A stretch of DNA of 64,000 nt from Asterias amurensis (lineage: Eukaryota; Echinodermata; Asteroidea; Forcipulatida; Asteriidae), in the NCBI RefSeq assembly GCF_032118995.1, contig NC_092660.1, forward strand, positions 20,818,501 through 20,882,500. The letters run 5' to 3'. The translations under genes and the position numbers were made by a program. Below, in pieces: positions 44,946-57,400 of this stretch. The notes beneath the pieces were generated by a model. That model saw nothing but the letters and a program-made list of their open reading frames with translations. It searched no databases and was not told where the DNA came from. How positions within the stretch are numbered: position 1 is the stretch's first letter; every line of letters starts with the position of its first letter.

Positions 44946-46475
44946 GACTCATTCAACCGGGATGGCCTTTCTTTGAAGTTCTCTTCAATGATGTCACTGC
45001 ATTAGGACGCCCTCACGCAGAGGTAAAAGAAGCGTCGCACATATTAATTTACCAGTCAGAAAGCCCTTAGACAAACCAAGGTGTACACAAAGAGTCTGCT
45101 AGGGTCGAAACGTAAGGCCATTAACTAATTATGCATCTATCCCTGCCATCGGTCCTTTTGGTTGGTAACTTGTTTGCAAAATTTAATTATTTATATTTCT
45201 CGTAGTTATTTCTGGTAATGAAAACACAATGCATCATAAGTAAATTTAATCAATAGCTCATAACATAAGAGGCTTGCTTTATGAACCACAAAGATCAAGT
45301 GTTAAGGGTACAAGGGACAATCAACCCCATTCTATTCCAAGGACTAAGCAACTATTGGTATAGTGTCTTGCTTTGACACAATTGTCAAGACCGGACTTGT
45401 TAGGTTCGTGATTCGCTGCGATCGGTTCATTTGGTTTATGTCGAAGTGGTATGAGTTTTGTGCTACCTGAAATATTGTGAAAGATTTATTACTCATCAAA
45501 TGAGCTTACGTACCCTTCTTTATTTGTCCAAAGTTCTATTTTATGTATGTTTGTGTGAGCCGTAAACAATTGAACGTTCTTAACGAGGGTGCAATGTGCC
45601 ATATCATTAAATTTTAGTACTTAAAACGATGTTATCAGTGTTTTATTTATTCACACCTTACATGGTTCGACTTCGTTTCCAGCAACCGTACCCATTCATG
45701 TTTATTTGGCATTTGGACATGCATTACGATGGGTAGATGTCGGAGAACGACTCAGTACAAGGATACATTATATTGATTGCAACCCCCAACCCGCCCCATT
45801 CACCACTCATTCACCCCAACATTATGATAAAGAATAGTATTACGGTATCATGGAGTGGCCAAAGTTAACAGCCAAATGCTGTCATGCTGCGAACATCACA
45901 ATAAAACATACATTACGGTACCCGGAATGATCAATTGCATCATTGCAATCATCTGCATATAATCTGAAACTCAATTTGTATCAATACCCTAAGAATTACT
46001 AGTACATTTCAGTGTGACGTCATGACGACGTCATCGATTGTTGAATAACTTAACATTAAGCGTTCCACAAAATTTGTGCTTGTGCTATCCATACATCTTC
46101 GGATGTTTTTTTTTTTTTAATTTAAAACAGGAATGATTTGTTCATGACATGACCCTAGTTTGACCTTTATTTGACCTTTATTGCGGTCTGTTTGCATCCT
46201 AGAGTCTGCTCCCATCTGCCGATATCCCAGGGAATTCTGTTCAGGAGATTCTTCCCCCGTACGGGAAATTTAATAGGGCTGAAAGAGGATATTTCAAAAG
46301 AGGGCGCTATCAGAATTAGCCTGTTTACAGCTCGACGTATATGGGGAACAGAATCTCCGGGGACAGAATCTTAAGCCACAGCGGCCCCATATCACTGATA
46401 ATGCATTTAAAGGTATGGGAAGGTTTGAGGTACATTTAAATGTGACTCTGCATTTAATCGTTATAGTCATTGCCG
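44946..46475. other. 3' flank of gene 4
   Basis: Contains GAGTCTGCTAGGGTCGAAAC at about 45090 (also seen near 480), a T run near 46109, and a GGGGACAGAATCT stretch at 46355-46370 next to the minisatellite. No gene seen. Confidence 0.5.
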
Positions 46476-48115
46476 AACGGGCTCGATAGCCACAGCAGAA
46501 CGGGTTCGATAGCCACAGCAGAACGAGCTCGATAGCCACAGCAGAACGGGTTCGATAGCCACAGCAGAACGGGCTCGATGGCAACAGCAGAACGGGCTCG
46601 ATAGTCACAGCAGAACGGGTTCGATAGCCACAGCAGAACGGGTTCGATAGTCACAGCAGAACGGGCTCGATAGTCACAGCAGAACGGGCTCGATGGCAAC
46701 AGCAGAACGGGTTCGATAGCCACAGCAGAACGGGTTCGATAGCCACAGCAGAACGGGCTCGATAGCCACAGCAGAACGGGTTCGATAGCCACAGCAGAAC
46801 GGGTTCGATAGCCACAGCAGAATGAGCTCGATAGTCACAGCAGAACGGGTTCGATAGCCACAGCAGAACGGGTTCGATAGCCACAGCAGAACGGGCTCGA
46901 TAGTCACAGCAGAACGGGTTCGATAGCCACAGCAGAACGGGTTCGATAGCCACAGCAGAACGGGCTCGATGGCAACAGCAGAACGGGCTCGATGGCAACA
47001 GCAGAACGGGCTCGATAGTCACAGCAGAACGGGTTCGATAGTCACAGCAGAACGGGTTCGATAGCCACAGCAGAACGGGCTCGATGGCAACAGCAGAACG
47101 GGTTCGATAGCCACAGCAGAACGGGTTCGATAGCCACAGCAGAACGGGTTCGAAAGCCACAGCAGAACGGGTTCGATGGCAACAGCAGAACGGGCTCGAT
47201 AGTCACAGCAGAACGGGTTCGATAGCCACAGCAGAACGGGTTCGATAGCCACAGCAGAACGGGTTCGATAGCCACAGCAGAACGGGTTCGATAGCCACAG
47301 CAGAACGGGCTCGATAGCCACAGCAGAATGGGTTCGATAGCCACAGCAGAACGGGTTCGATAGCCAAAGCAGAACGAGCTCGATAGTCACAGCAGAACGG
47401 GTTCGATAGCCACAGCAGAACGGGTTCGATAGCCACAGCAGAACGGGCTCGATAGTCACAGCAGAACGGGTTCGATAGCCACAGCAGAACGGGTTCGATA
47501 GCCACAGCAGAACGGGCTCGATGGCAACAGCAGAACGGGCTCGATGGCAACAGCAGAACGGGCTCGATAGTCACAGCAGAACGGGTTCGATAGTCACAGC
47601 AGAACGGGTTCGATAGCCACAGCAGAACGGGCTCGATGGCAACAGCAGAACGGGTTCGATAGCCACAGCAGAACGGGTTCGATAGCCACAGCAGAACGGG
47701 TTCGAAAGCCACAGCAGAACGGGTTCGATGGCAACAGCAGAACGGGCTCGATAGTCACAGCAGAACGGGTTCGATAGCCACAGCAGAACGGGTTCGATAG
47801 CCACAGCAGAACGGGTTCGATAGCCACAGCAGAACGGGTTCGAAAGCCACAGCAGAACGGGTTCGATAGCCACAGCAGAACGGGCTCGATGGCAACAGCA
47901 GAACGGGCTCGATGGCAACAGCAGAACGGGCTCGATGGCAACAGCAGAACGGGCTCGATAGTCACAGCAGAACGGGCTCGATAGTCACAGCAGAACGGGT
48001 TCGTTAGCCACAGCCGAACAGGTTCGATAGCCACAGCCGAACGGGCTCGATAGCCACAGCAGAACGGGCTCGATGGCAACAGCCAAACGGGTTCGATAGC
48101 CACAGCAGAACTGGC
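46476..48115. repeat. Minisatellite, 23-bp unit, about 71 copies, 552-bp higher order
   Basis: The unit is AGCAGAACGGGTTCGATAGC plus CAC, with variants GGGCTCGATGGCAA and TAGTCAC. The order of variants in 46650-47160 is nearly repeated at 47203-47712, an offset of 552 bp or 24 units. Open frames on the - strand (PFCCGYRTRSAVAIEPVLLW) follow from the repeat. Confidence 0.95.
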
Positions 48116-49587
48116 TTAGATTCAGAAACGATTATTGGCAGATGTATAGACACGCGCTGCACATGCAACAATAAAGACATGTGCCGTTGTTGTGACATAG
48201 TACGGTTGGGCTGGGTTATAAGATTTACAATTTGCTCCTCTGCATTTTGACATCTTTGTAATAAAAGTTGGAATCTGTACTTACGTGCACTAACCCAACA
48301 TCAGCGAGCCAGAAGCACGACGACGAAGCTCATTGGAAACAACATCTAATGGAGACTGGAGTGAATGATCAAAGGAATGAATTAGTAATCGGGGGCAGTA
48401 TATTATCAGGTGTCAAAACACAATAGGAGGTTATATAGATTATAAAGAATCATGTGAACAAGTACAATTCTTATGTATGGTGTTTAGTTATTATAATTAT
48501 GCAAAAACCCTTCCAGTAGAAGATGTAAGTCACGTGTTCTCACTAGTTTTGTCACTTTTTGGGGCACAGTAACTTTACTAACTTCCATATTTCAATTCGT
48601 GACGTCATCATCACAAACTCTGTGGCACCGTGTTGGATTTCGAGGCCCGTTATTGTGTACTTCAAGAAGCAATAAGTACACGTTAGTGTAACACAGGATA
48701 GAGAAGTATCTTCAATTTCATTCGAGATTCCAGATCAAAACAATGTACTGAATGTACACGAACACTTACCTCCCAAATCCGTCGCTATCCTGAAGCGAAG
48801 TACTAATAAGTAGGGTGAGCTAACAATGCAAAAGGCAGTCTGTGACATGGACAACTCCACGACTGAAGACACCTTTGCAAACACATGCAGTATAAATAAA
48901 GTCTCTCTGCTATACTCTACCTCTGTTTATGGAGAAGTGTCCTAGCTTGCAACTATATCCCTGTTTAGCGGTACATTGATGACTTGGTGCTCCATGAATT
49001 AGCAGCCTCATTGAAACCACTTTTACATCATTAATGTTCCTCTCCTAGTAGTGTCAAGAGATGTGCTCAAACGGTCTCGCACTAGTATACCGATACATTA
49101 TTCCTCCCACCCACCACCTTTGGACGCACGGCACGCCTCTTTGTCGAGTCACATTCTCATATGGTTCCGGTTCCCATTATGCAATCCCAACTTTGGAATG
49201 TCTTGCCTGTATTGTGTTTACTTGCTGCATATAATCTGTCCCAGTTCAAGCGTTATGTGAATGGGTTTCTTTTAACTTCATTCTCTTTGCTTTCTTTTTC
49301 GAATTCTTTTGTTTAGCCCACACCTAGACTGGCCCATTGTGCCTTGTGGTTAGCGACTTCCATTATAAATATTAAAAAAGTGATTTTGCTCGTGTCTTAC
49401 TGTGATATAGTGAGCGATAAATACATAGTCGGTACTGATTCTATGCATCCAGATTTGGGGCTCCAGGTGTCTGACCTGGACCCGAAATGTGTGACCCAAA
49501 ATGTGTCAAAATAACCCAGAAGTGGGTCAAAGTAACACAGAATCCAAGCTCATTATTTCTGACAGGTCTCTGGGTCAACGGGCTCAT
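48116..49587. other. Intergenic, nothing recognised
   Basis: Unique-looking AT-rich sequence. From about 49440 it becomes rich in CCAGGTGTCTGACCTGG and GTGACCCAAAATGTGTC words leading into the next minisatellite. No gene or known repeat recognised. Confidence 0.45.
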
Positions 49588-50350
49588 CAGGGCTCCTAGG
49601 ACAGGGGATCCGGGTCACTTCTGGGCTCTTAGGACAGGGGATCCGGGTCACTTCTGGGCTCCTAGGACAGGGGATCCGGGTCACTTCTGGGCTCCTGGGA
49701 CAGGGGATCCGGGTCACTTCTGGGCTCCTAGGACAGGGGATCCGGGTCACTTCTGGGCTCCTAGGCAAGGGATCCGGGTCACTTCTGGGCTCTTAGGACA
49801 GGGGATCCGGGTCACTTCTGGGCTCCTAGGACAGGGGATCCGGGTCACTTCTGGGCTCCTAGGACAGGGGATCCGGGTCACTTCTGGGCTCTTAGGACAG
49901 GGGATCCGGGTCACTTCTGGGCTCCTAGGACAGGGGATCCGGGTCACTTCTGGGCTCTTAGGACAGGGGATCCGGGTCACTTCTGGGCTCCTAGGACAGG
50001 GGATCCGGGTCACTTCTGGGCTCCTAGGACAGGGGATCCGGGTCACTTCTGGGCTCCTAGGACAGGGGATCCGGGTCACTTCTGGGCTCCTAGGACAGGG
50101 GATCCGGGTCACTTCTGGGCTCCTAGGACAGGGGATCCGGGTCACTTCTGGGCTCCTAGGACAGGGGATCCGGGTCACTTCTGGGCTCTTAGGACAGGGG
50201 ATCCGGGTCACTTCTGGGCTCCTAGGACAGGGGATCCGGGTCACTTCTGGGCTCCTAGGACAGGGGATCCGGGTCACTTCTGGGCTCCTAGGACAGGGGA
50301 TCCGGGTCACTTCTGGGCTCCTAGGACAGGGGATCCGGGTCACTTCTGTT
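49588..50350. repeat. Minisatellite, 33-bp unit, about 23 copies, very homogeneous
   Basis: The unit is CTGGGCTCCTAGGACAGGGG then ATCCGGGTCACTT. Most copies are identical or differ only at CTCCTAGG/CTCTTAGG, so the array is young or actively homogenised. Each unit carries GGATCC. One unit near 49765 is one base short, which shifts the reading frame of the long open stretch. Confidence 0.95.
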
Positions 50351-51494
50351 TTAGAGTGCATTCTTGACTTAAGACAAAAAAAGAGACTTTTAATATGCCT
50401 ATCGAACTAAAAGTTTGTCATCATTTTGAGGTGATGCCTAAATATCACCACTTGTTTAATCTTTTTGGTCAGGGAAGATGTGTTAGGGTCAAACGGGAGG
50501 ATGGAGAGTATACTATAGATTCATGTTTTAATATAAAGAAAGACAACACTAACATATTATTTCAATTCTTTATTATTCCATTTATATTACAATATAATTA
50601 TTAAAATTGGAAAGAGAAGATTGATTAAAACTAAAAATTTTCACATTATATTTTTGATTAAGTATTTATTGCAGCTTATTAGACCTGTCAATATTTTATT
50701 CATGAAAGACTGATAGTAATTTCAATTGTCAACATCATTTTCAAAATGATTTTATAAAGAATAAACAGGATGCAGCTGCAAGTCCGAATGGACATTACCA
50801 AACACTTTTCTTGGCAATAGAAAAACTGAACATCCATCTAAACTTCGATCAAGTTTATTTTAACAAAATAAGGCTCTAGTTTGAGTACGAAGCCCATAAA
50901 CGTACAGTAAAATCAATCAATAAAAACCCAACTAAAAACATACATTTTAAGAGTAAAGTTATTTCGAACTTCGATACAACAAAAACAATTAAATTCCATG
51001 TTTTTTATAGGCATGCACCTGAATCATTTGAGTAGGACGCCCTCATTTGAGTAGGACGCCCTCGGTTATAGGTCAACGGAAGGCCGTCCATTGGTCCATC
51101 GAGTGCGTCACGCGTACCTAGATGAGCGTTTTCAATTCGTCATCAACGCAACCGTCACTCTCCTGGGCCCAATTTCATTAAAGCTGCTTAACGGCCGATG
51201 TTGTGCTTACTGTGCGATTTCCATATCATTACAATGCTAACCGTAAGCACACGAAAAGGCATGCTAACCTTCCGGTGCTTACCGCACGAAAATAAATGAC
51301 GTAACAAAACAAATACATTGTGAACACGCAAGATGGCCGCCTAATTTTTGTTTGTTAACCTGTGAAATACGTTTACACCTTATCAAAAACATGACTAAGC
51401 GCTCCGTTATTAAGACCACCAAGGTAACACTTAGTTTAACCATATACGAAGACTAGTAAGGCACTTGTTGTAATCAACTTCAAGGCATAGTGCA
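50351..51494. other. Convergent 3' region of genes 4 and 5
   Basis: AT-rich. GAGTAGGACGCCCTC occurs twice in tandem near 51032-51062. TTTATT (a poly(A) hexamer on the - strand) near 50857 may end gene 5. No gene seen. Confidence 0.45.
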
Positions 51495-54400
51495 TCAATC
51501 CCCCCACATCTTCTCAAGATTGAATTTCCGTGCTGTAACTGTCTTCTTAGATTGAATGGAGATACCGTGTGCAGAAACCACTCGTTGCTTCGCCTTTTCG
51601 GCCTTTTCAGCGTCCTCGCAGTTCTGTATGTGTATCTTTAGGACGCCCTCTTGGTGTAGTCTGGTCAACTGATCAAACTCAGCATGCATATCATGAGTTC
51701 GTACCATGTGGGAGTTATCGAAGTAGTGATACTTGACTGGGTGCGTGGTCACGTGGGGTAGGTTGGACTCCACGAAGGGCCAGAATCCATACAAATGTAC
51801 CTCGTTGCAGAGGGCAATAGCGGCGGTGACAAGGTATAAACCTTCAAACAAAAATAATATTAACCCATTACAATTATGTCAAACAAATTATAAGATACAA
51901 TTCTAATGTTTAGTATTATTTTATTTAAAATGCAAGTTGAAACATGGATGTCTCAACAAAAAAATCTGCACATTTGGAGACTTCCAAACGCTATGTGACA
52001 GCGCACTATACCAAGTGAATTTCAATTGTGTTCTGAGAATGCCCACATAACCGATAATAATAGACCCTTTGCACAATGCGGAACGCACCCCCAAAGCAAC
52101 TTTTGAGACGACAGGTGGCAGCAGACTAGTTAATACCATTGATCTCCAGTATAATGGAGATCAATGTTAAATCCAAAATACTGGGGCGCTCGCGTAAAGC
52201 TTAAAGTCACCTGGAAGTGGTATTTTTTCAAAATAAAGCTTTTGTCACTAATATGTGTTTTGATGAGTGGAATGTGAATAAACAGTTAACTAAGGTTTTA
52301 AAAAATCAGTTCTTTTGTTATTTACAAATTTAAGAGTAGACCCCGACCCGAGAGGGCGCTGTTCGTGACGTCAATCGAGGCAGACTTTGCCTGTAATGCG
52401 CAGAGTAAACACAATTGCAAAGTACATGTACGGACCAAGTCGTGAGTTTGTAAATGTTTTTTTTTTTCCGGCAATGCCGACCAGGTGTATTGCTGCTGAA
52501 TGCAGAAAAACACTTTTTGAAATGTACCAACTCACGACTTGGACGTACATGTACTTTGCACGTGTGTTAACTATACGCATTGCAGGCAAAGTCTGCCTCG
52601 ATTGACGTCACAAAAGGAGTAGGCGGAGTCAGCCCCCAAACAACTTTATATATTTTTAAAACATATAAATCGTGACAAACAAATACTAAACAAATTGTTT
52701 TATTGTTCGTAAGCATATACTCTTATGTTTGAAAGAAAAAAAATCTATTTCCAGGTGACTTGTTGTAAAGGTGCATTGTGGTATAGCTGGTGATCAAATT
52801 TAATCAATATATATCCGGCACAATGCACCTCATTTAACAGTCTGCGCTTGCGCACTGCTGTTTGCGAAAATGTCTATGAATTTAACTAGTCTACTGCCAC
52901 CTGTCGTCTCAAAAGCCTAACAGATAATAAAAGAAGGCGGAAGTGACTTATTTTATGACTGCCAATGATTAATTAGGGAATCAGAGGCGGGTTTAAACCA
53001 CTAGTTGAAAACCGATTCGACACATTTTGATTCCCATTCATAAATACCTTTTCGGTCAAAAACATCAACACTTTTTGGTCAAAAAGTAAAGTAAATGCAA
53101 AAATATAATTGTTCAATGATTTCTTTCATCACAGCACCTCCAGCTATGAAATGGTAAGCCCTCCGATCCGCCGACCTCGGGTAAACAACTCCTTATAAGG
53201 GAATGCTGTGCGCGTCGCGCGTATCGCGTGATATGTCACAACTGTTTCAGCCGTTGCCTCGACCAATAGGAATTAAGAAACTGTAATTATAAGCACAGGT
53301 GCAAGCTCGCGTGTCACGCCCATGTTTCAACACTTTTTACAGGTTTATACACACCCACGTGACTCGCTCTCCACCAATAGGAATAGCGAAACTGTCTGAG
53401 GTATTTATGGATGGGTATTTAATGCTTTTTGTCAACAACTCACCAGTGGATGGGTATTTTGAGAGACCCTTTGTAACCCAGTAGTCCCTGATTAGTGAGA
53501 ACTGCTGTGGATCTCCGAAGGCGACTTTTAGGTACTTCTTGGGTGTAAGGCGTTGTAAGGCACGGGAGCAGATCGGCATCCAAGCCTCATCACTAAAACA
53601 CGGTAACATTAAGATACCCTGGAATTGAGCCATGTCAGAGTTAAACTTATCAGTCAACTGCTGACTCCCAAAATAATTATACCTGGAGGAAAATATTGAC
53701 AAAAAGGAAGGAATTATATTCATTCTTACACTGTTTAAAGCTTTGCATGCTGTGGATGGAAAAATAAGATCAGAATTAACTAACAGTAGGTTTTCTCGGC
53801 CAATTTCGGCAATAAGCAGCCAATTTAACCAGCAAGTTGTTTTATCCATCAAAGCAGCATTCAAACTCGCAGACGCTTCTTGGGACGTGTGTGTCACGAA
53901 AAAGAATGACGATACGCTAATTGAGCATAGTGCTGAATGAATTTGACTCGACTCAGAACGAAATTGAATGGCCGAATGCTGAATTTGAAACGCAGTAACA
54001 ACCGGAGAGGCAAAACAGCATTAATTCGAACGCATTAAAATTAAGTTGGCTGCTCATTTGCCGAATTTGACCGAGAAAACCTACAGTAAACTTGCGATAT
54101 AAGTATGTAAAATTTCTTTTGGAGGAGTGTTGGCTCCGAAAAGAGCCGATTTGGTCTCGACGCTTTTGGCTTCTCTCAAAGACGATCAGTGTAACTGTTT
54201 CAAACGTCGAGACCACAACGGCTCTTTTCAACACCAGTTTTGCTCTATGGTACATTGCGTACCAAATACAAACAATACATATTTAACTTACAACCATGTA
54301 CCAACTACAAACAATACATAATTAATATACAAACATGCACCAACTACAAACAAACACAACAGAGCAAAAGAAAAATCTGGCAATTCACCAAAAATATTGG

Positions 54401-57400
54401 ACAAGAAACCACTTGTCTCCCAACTCAGTGAGTTTGTGATACCGTGCCCCAATGGAGTTGCTATTATTATAGTGTTGGTTGGACCAGAGAAACGGTGACG
54501 GGATCTGGAATAAAAATGCCCTCGTTATGTCAAAGGTACCAGACTACACTAACGACCCATTCCAGATTATAGCCATGGGTATCAGACTGGTCTGGGATGG
54601 AAGTGGAAGAAAACGCAATATGACCAAACTATGATAAAGTTTGAGATTTGTTTCCCATGGCTCAAGAAAAATGAAGCTATCACTCACTTTCTTTTGAAGA
54701 TACTTGGGTTAAGGGTTGTAAAATCAGTCTTAAAGCCAACATCCAAGACGTAAGGGTCCATTTCCGGAACATTTATCCTGAAATCATAAAATTTACTTTT
54801 CAAAATTAAAGTAATAAGATAATGGCGAAATAGGTCACTTTAGAAGGACTTGTACATGAAGATTAGAACTAAATATCAAGCCATGCCGGGAAAAAGTTGT
54901 TAACTATAAACCAAAGTAGCAGGCAGACTTAATGTGGGCAAGTCATAAGACATAAGTCAAAATAAACTGTATTTCTCTAGAAGGTTGGAAAAAATTCCCA
55001 GTGAAAGTTTAACCTAATAATATATTCTGTTGCAATGAAGTGAAGCACCACGTCTCAAAAGTAGTATTGGTCTCTCTCCGAGTGAATCAATTCTTTTAGC
55101 AAATATTTTTACTTGGAGTTAAAATCTAGCGGGAACCAGCACTACACGCGGGTCCGGGTTTTTATAATTGGGCGGGCAAGAATAATCCCATGCTTCTTAC
55201 TGTGTAAAACACTTGTTGCTATGGAGATTAGTGGAATGACGTCATACTCACCTAAATACATATTCTGCATCATCGACTGCAAAGCCACACATACTGTTTA
55301 CAAGTAAACCACTGTTCCCAACAACACTGCATTTCTTGAACTCTTTCCCTTTGAAAGGTGATACCTGTAATAATGATTGTTGTTTTGTCTTAATTCCATC
55401 CGCATCCATTATAAACAGAACTTAAATATGGCCGTTTGCATAATAAAACCCGAAAGTTCAATGAGTAAAATGTTCATCTATATAAATATAATACAATAAA
55501 CAACAATATTAAACAATAATATTAAATTATCACATGAAACATACAACACATACTTCAATATAGAACATCTGCCAAAACAAATCCGCTGTTTTACAAAAAC
55601 AATATTTTTATTTGAACAGTTTGTTGTAACATGTTTCGTGATAACTAGCAGATGTTTTTATTTACGTTAACCATTGATGGTATAAACGAGCCAAACATTA
55701 GAATAAATCTAACCTTGTCCTGTTGTTGTGCAAACACTGGAGTAAGTGAAGCATTCTGGCCCGATAGATACATCGTCATAACTTGGCCTTCTTTCATTGT
55801 TGCATTGGATGTGAGTAACCGATAACGTATATCCACATGGTGGGCTTTCAACTCCTCTCTAAAAGAACCATTTATTAATCGGGTTAGTTGATTTTTATGT
55901 TCCACTCAATTTAAAATATGTATTGTTTTAATCGCTTTTTTTTTTAAAAGAGCAGTTAGTTAGGGTAGCCAGCAATAAAGCAGAGACGTTCGAACGAATG
56001 TCCACTTTTAATTACAAAAATAAATAAGCACTAGGAAACTAAGCATTTAATTTACTTTTAAACAAAAATTAGTTTCGGATGAATTTATTGAAAACAATTC
56101 CGCCATTATGACCATTAGCTAGCAGACTGCGAGGAGCACTTTTGCAAGGATTCTTTGGATCTTGGTCCCCGCAGTACCTTCGGTCTATACCAGAACACAT
56201 CCAGAACAAACAAACCAACACTGGGATGTTGGTCTGCCCTTGACATACGACTGTTCAATGTGTGCTCAACTGACCTGACTCGGGTTAGGTTGGTCTGACT
56301 CGGCTTCCATTTCCAATTCAAGAGAAGGTCCTCATAATCAGACCAATTCTTTTCCTTCTTCTCGGGTGTCTCCAAAATTGCCAAGACTTCTACGTTAATC
56401 AGCCTGAAATAAAAAGTGTTATAAAATTTGAAACAAAATGACAAAAGAACAAGAAACCAAACTCTATATAAGCAGTTGAAGATTGTTCATCTGATTTTTT
56501 TTTTTTTTAATCTGGAATTAAAGTTGAATTGAGCAGGTTATGGCAACTTAATGTGAACCAATGAAGTTATCAGTTTGCAAGACCATAAGGGGGTCGGTAT
56601 AAAATACACCCAACAAACCCCTTCCAATGTGGGACTTTGGAACGCTAGGTAGCGCCTGTCACATTAAATGTGCTATTGTTTACGTTGTTTTGAGCCACAG
56701 TCTCTAAACATTGAGTGCCAACGTAAAACCAATGTGATGATAAGCAAAAAAGTCCAATGCAATTCAGTTTTTTTTGTTTTTTGTTTTTGTTTTTTTTACT
56801 GCCAGTGTCTTTTATAAATAATTATTGTTGAATAATAATAATACTGCCGCCTTAGTTGGTCTTACTTCGGGTACCACCACAATGCCGAATATTGTTTAAT
56901 TTACTAAAAACTTGGCTTAACATTGATCGCCAGTGTAAACCCAGCGTGATTCTGCCGACCTACATCCAACGTTGGCCCAATGTCAGAAACAAACATAGTG
57001 CCAATTCCGATCTGGCGACGTATGAGTGCAAACATGGGACCAACGCCAAAAGCTGACACAATACCAACGCCAACGGTGCCAAACAAACACCAACGTTGGC
57101 CCAATGGCCAAATGTATGCGTGTAACGCAAACACGTCCAATACATTGAACGGTGATCTTGAAGGCACTGGACACTATTGGTAATTATTACTCAACAATAG
57201 CTGTTAGCATTAAGACTTAGCCTATTTGGTAACGAGCAAAGGAGAGCTGTTGATAATATAAAACATTGTGAGAAACGGCTCCCTCTGAAGTATTACACAA
57301 AGTTTTTGAGAAAGAGGTATAATCTCACTCAGTAAAAGACTTTACTGCAGCTGAAGCCTTTTATTATGCATCTGGAAGCAAACAAAGTATTGCAACAGGG

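Noticed and set aside
46294-48198. Cys-rich open frames on the - strand
   Set aside because: Products of the 23-bp unit in three overlapping frames; no non-repeat coding sequence.
49487-50410. 307-codon frame with GLLGQGIRVTS repeats
   Set aside because: 33-bp minisatellite; the frame changes within the array, and the opposite strand is open as well.
50395-50604. 69-codon frame after the 33-bp array
   Set aside because: Short, unrecognised, without promoter or splice context.
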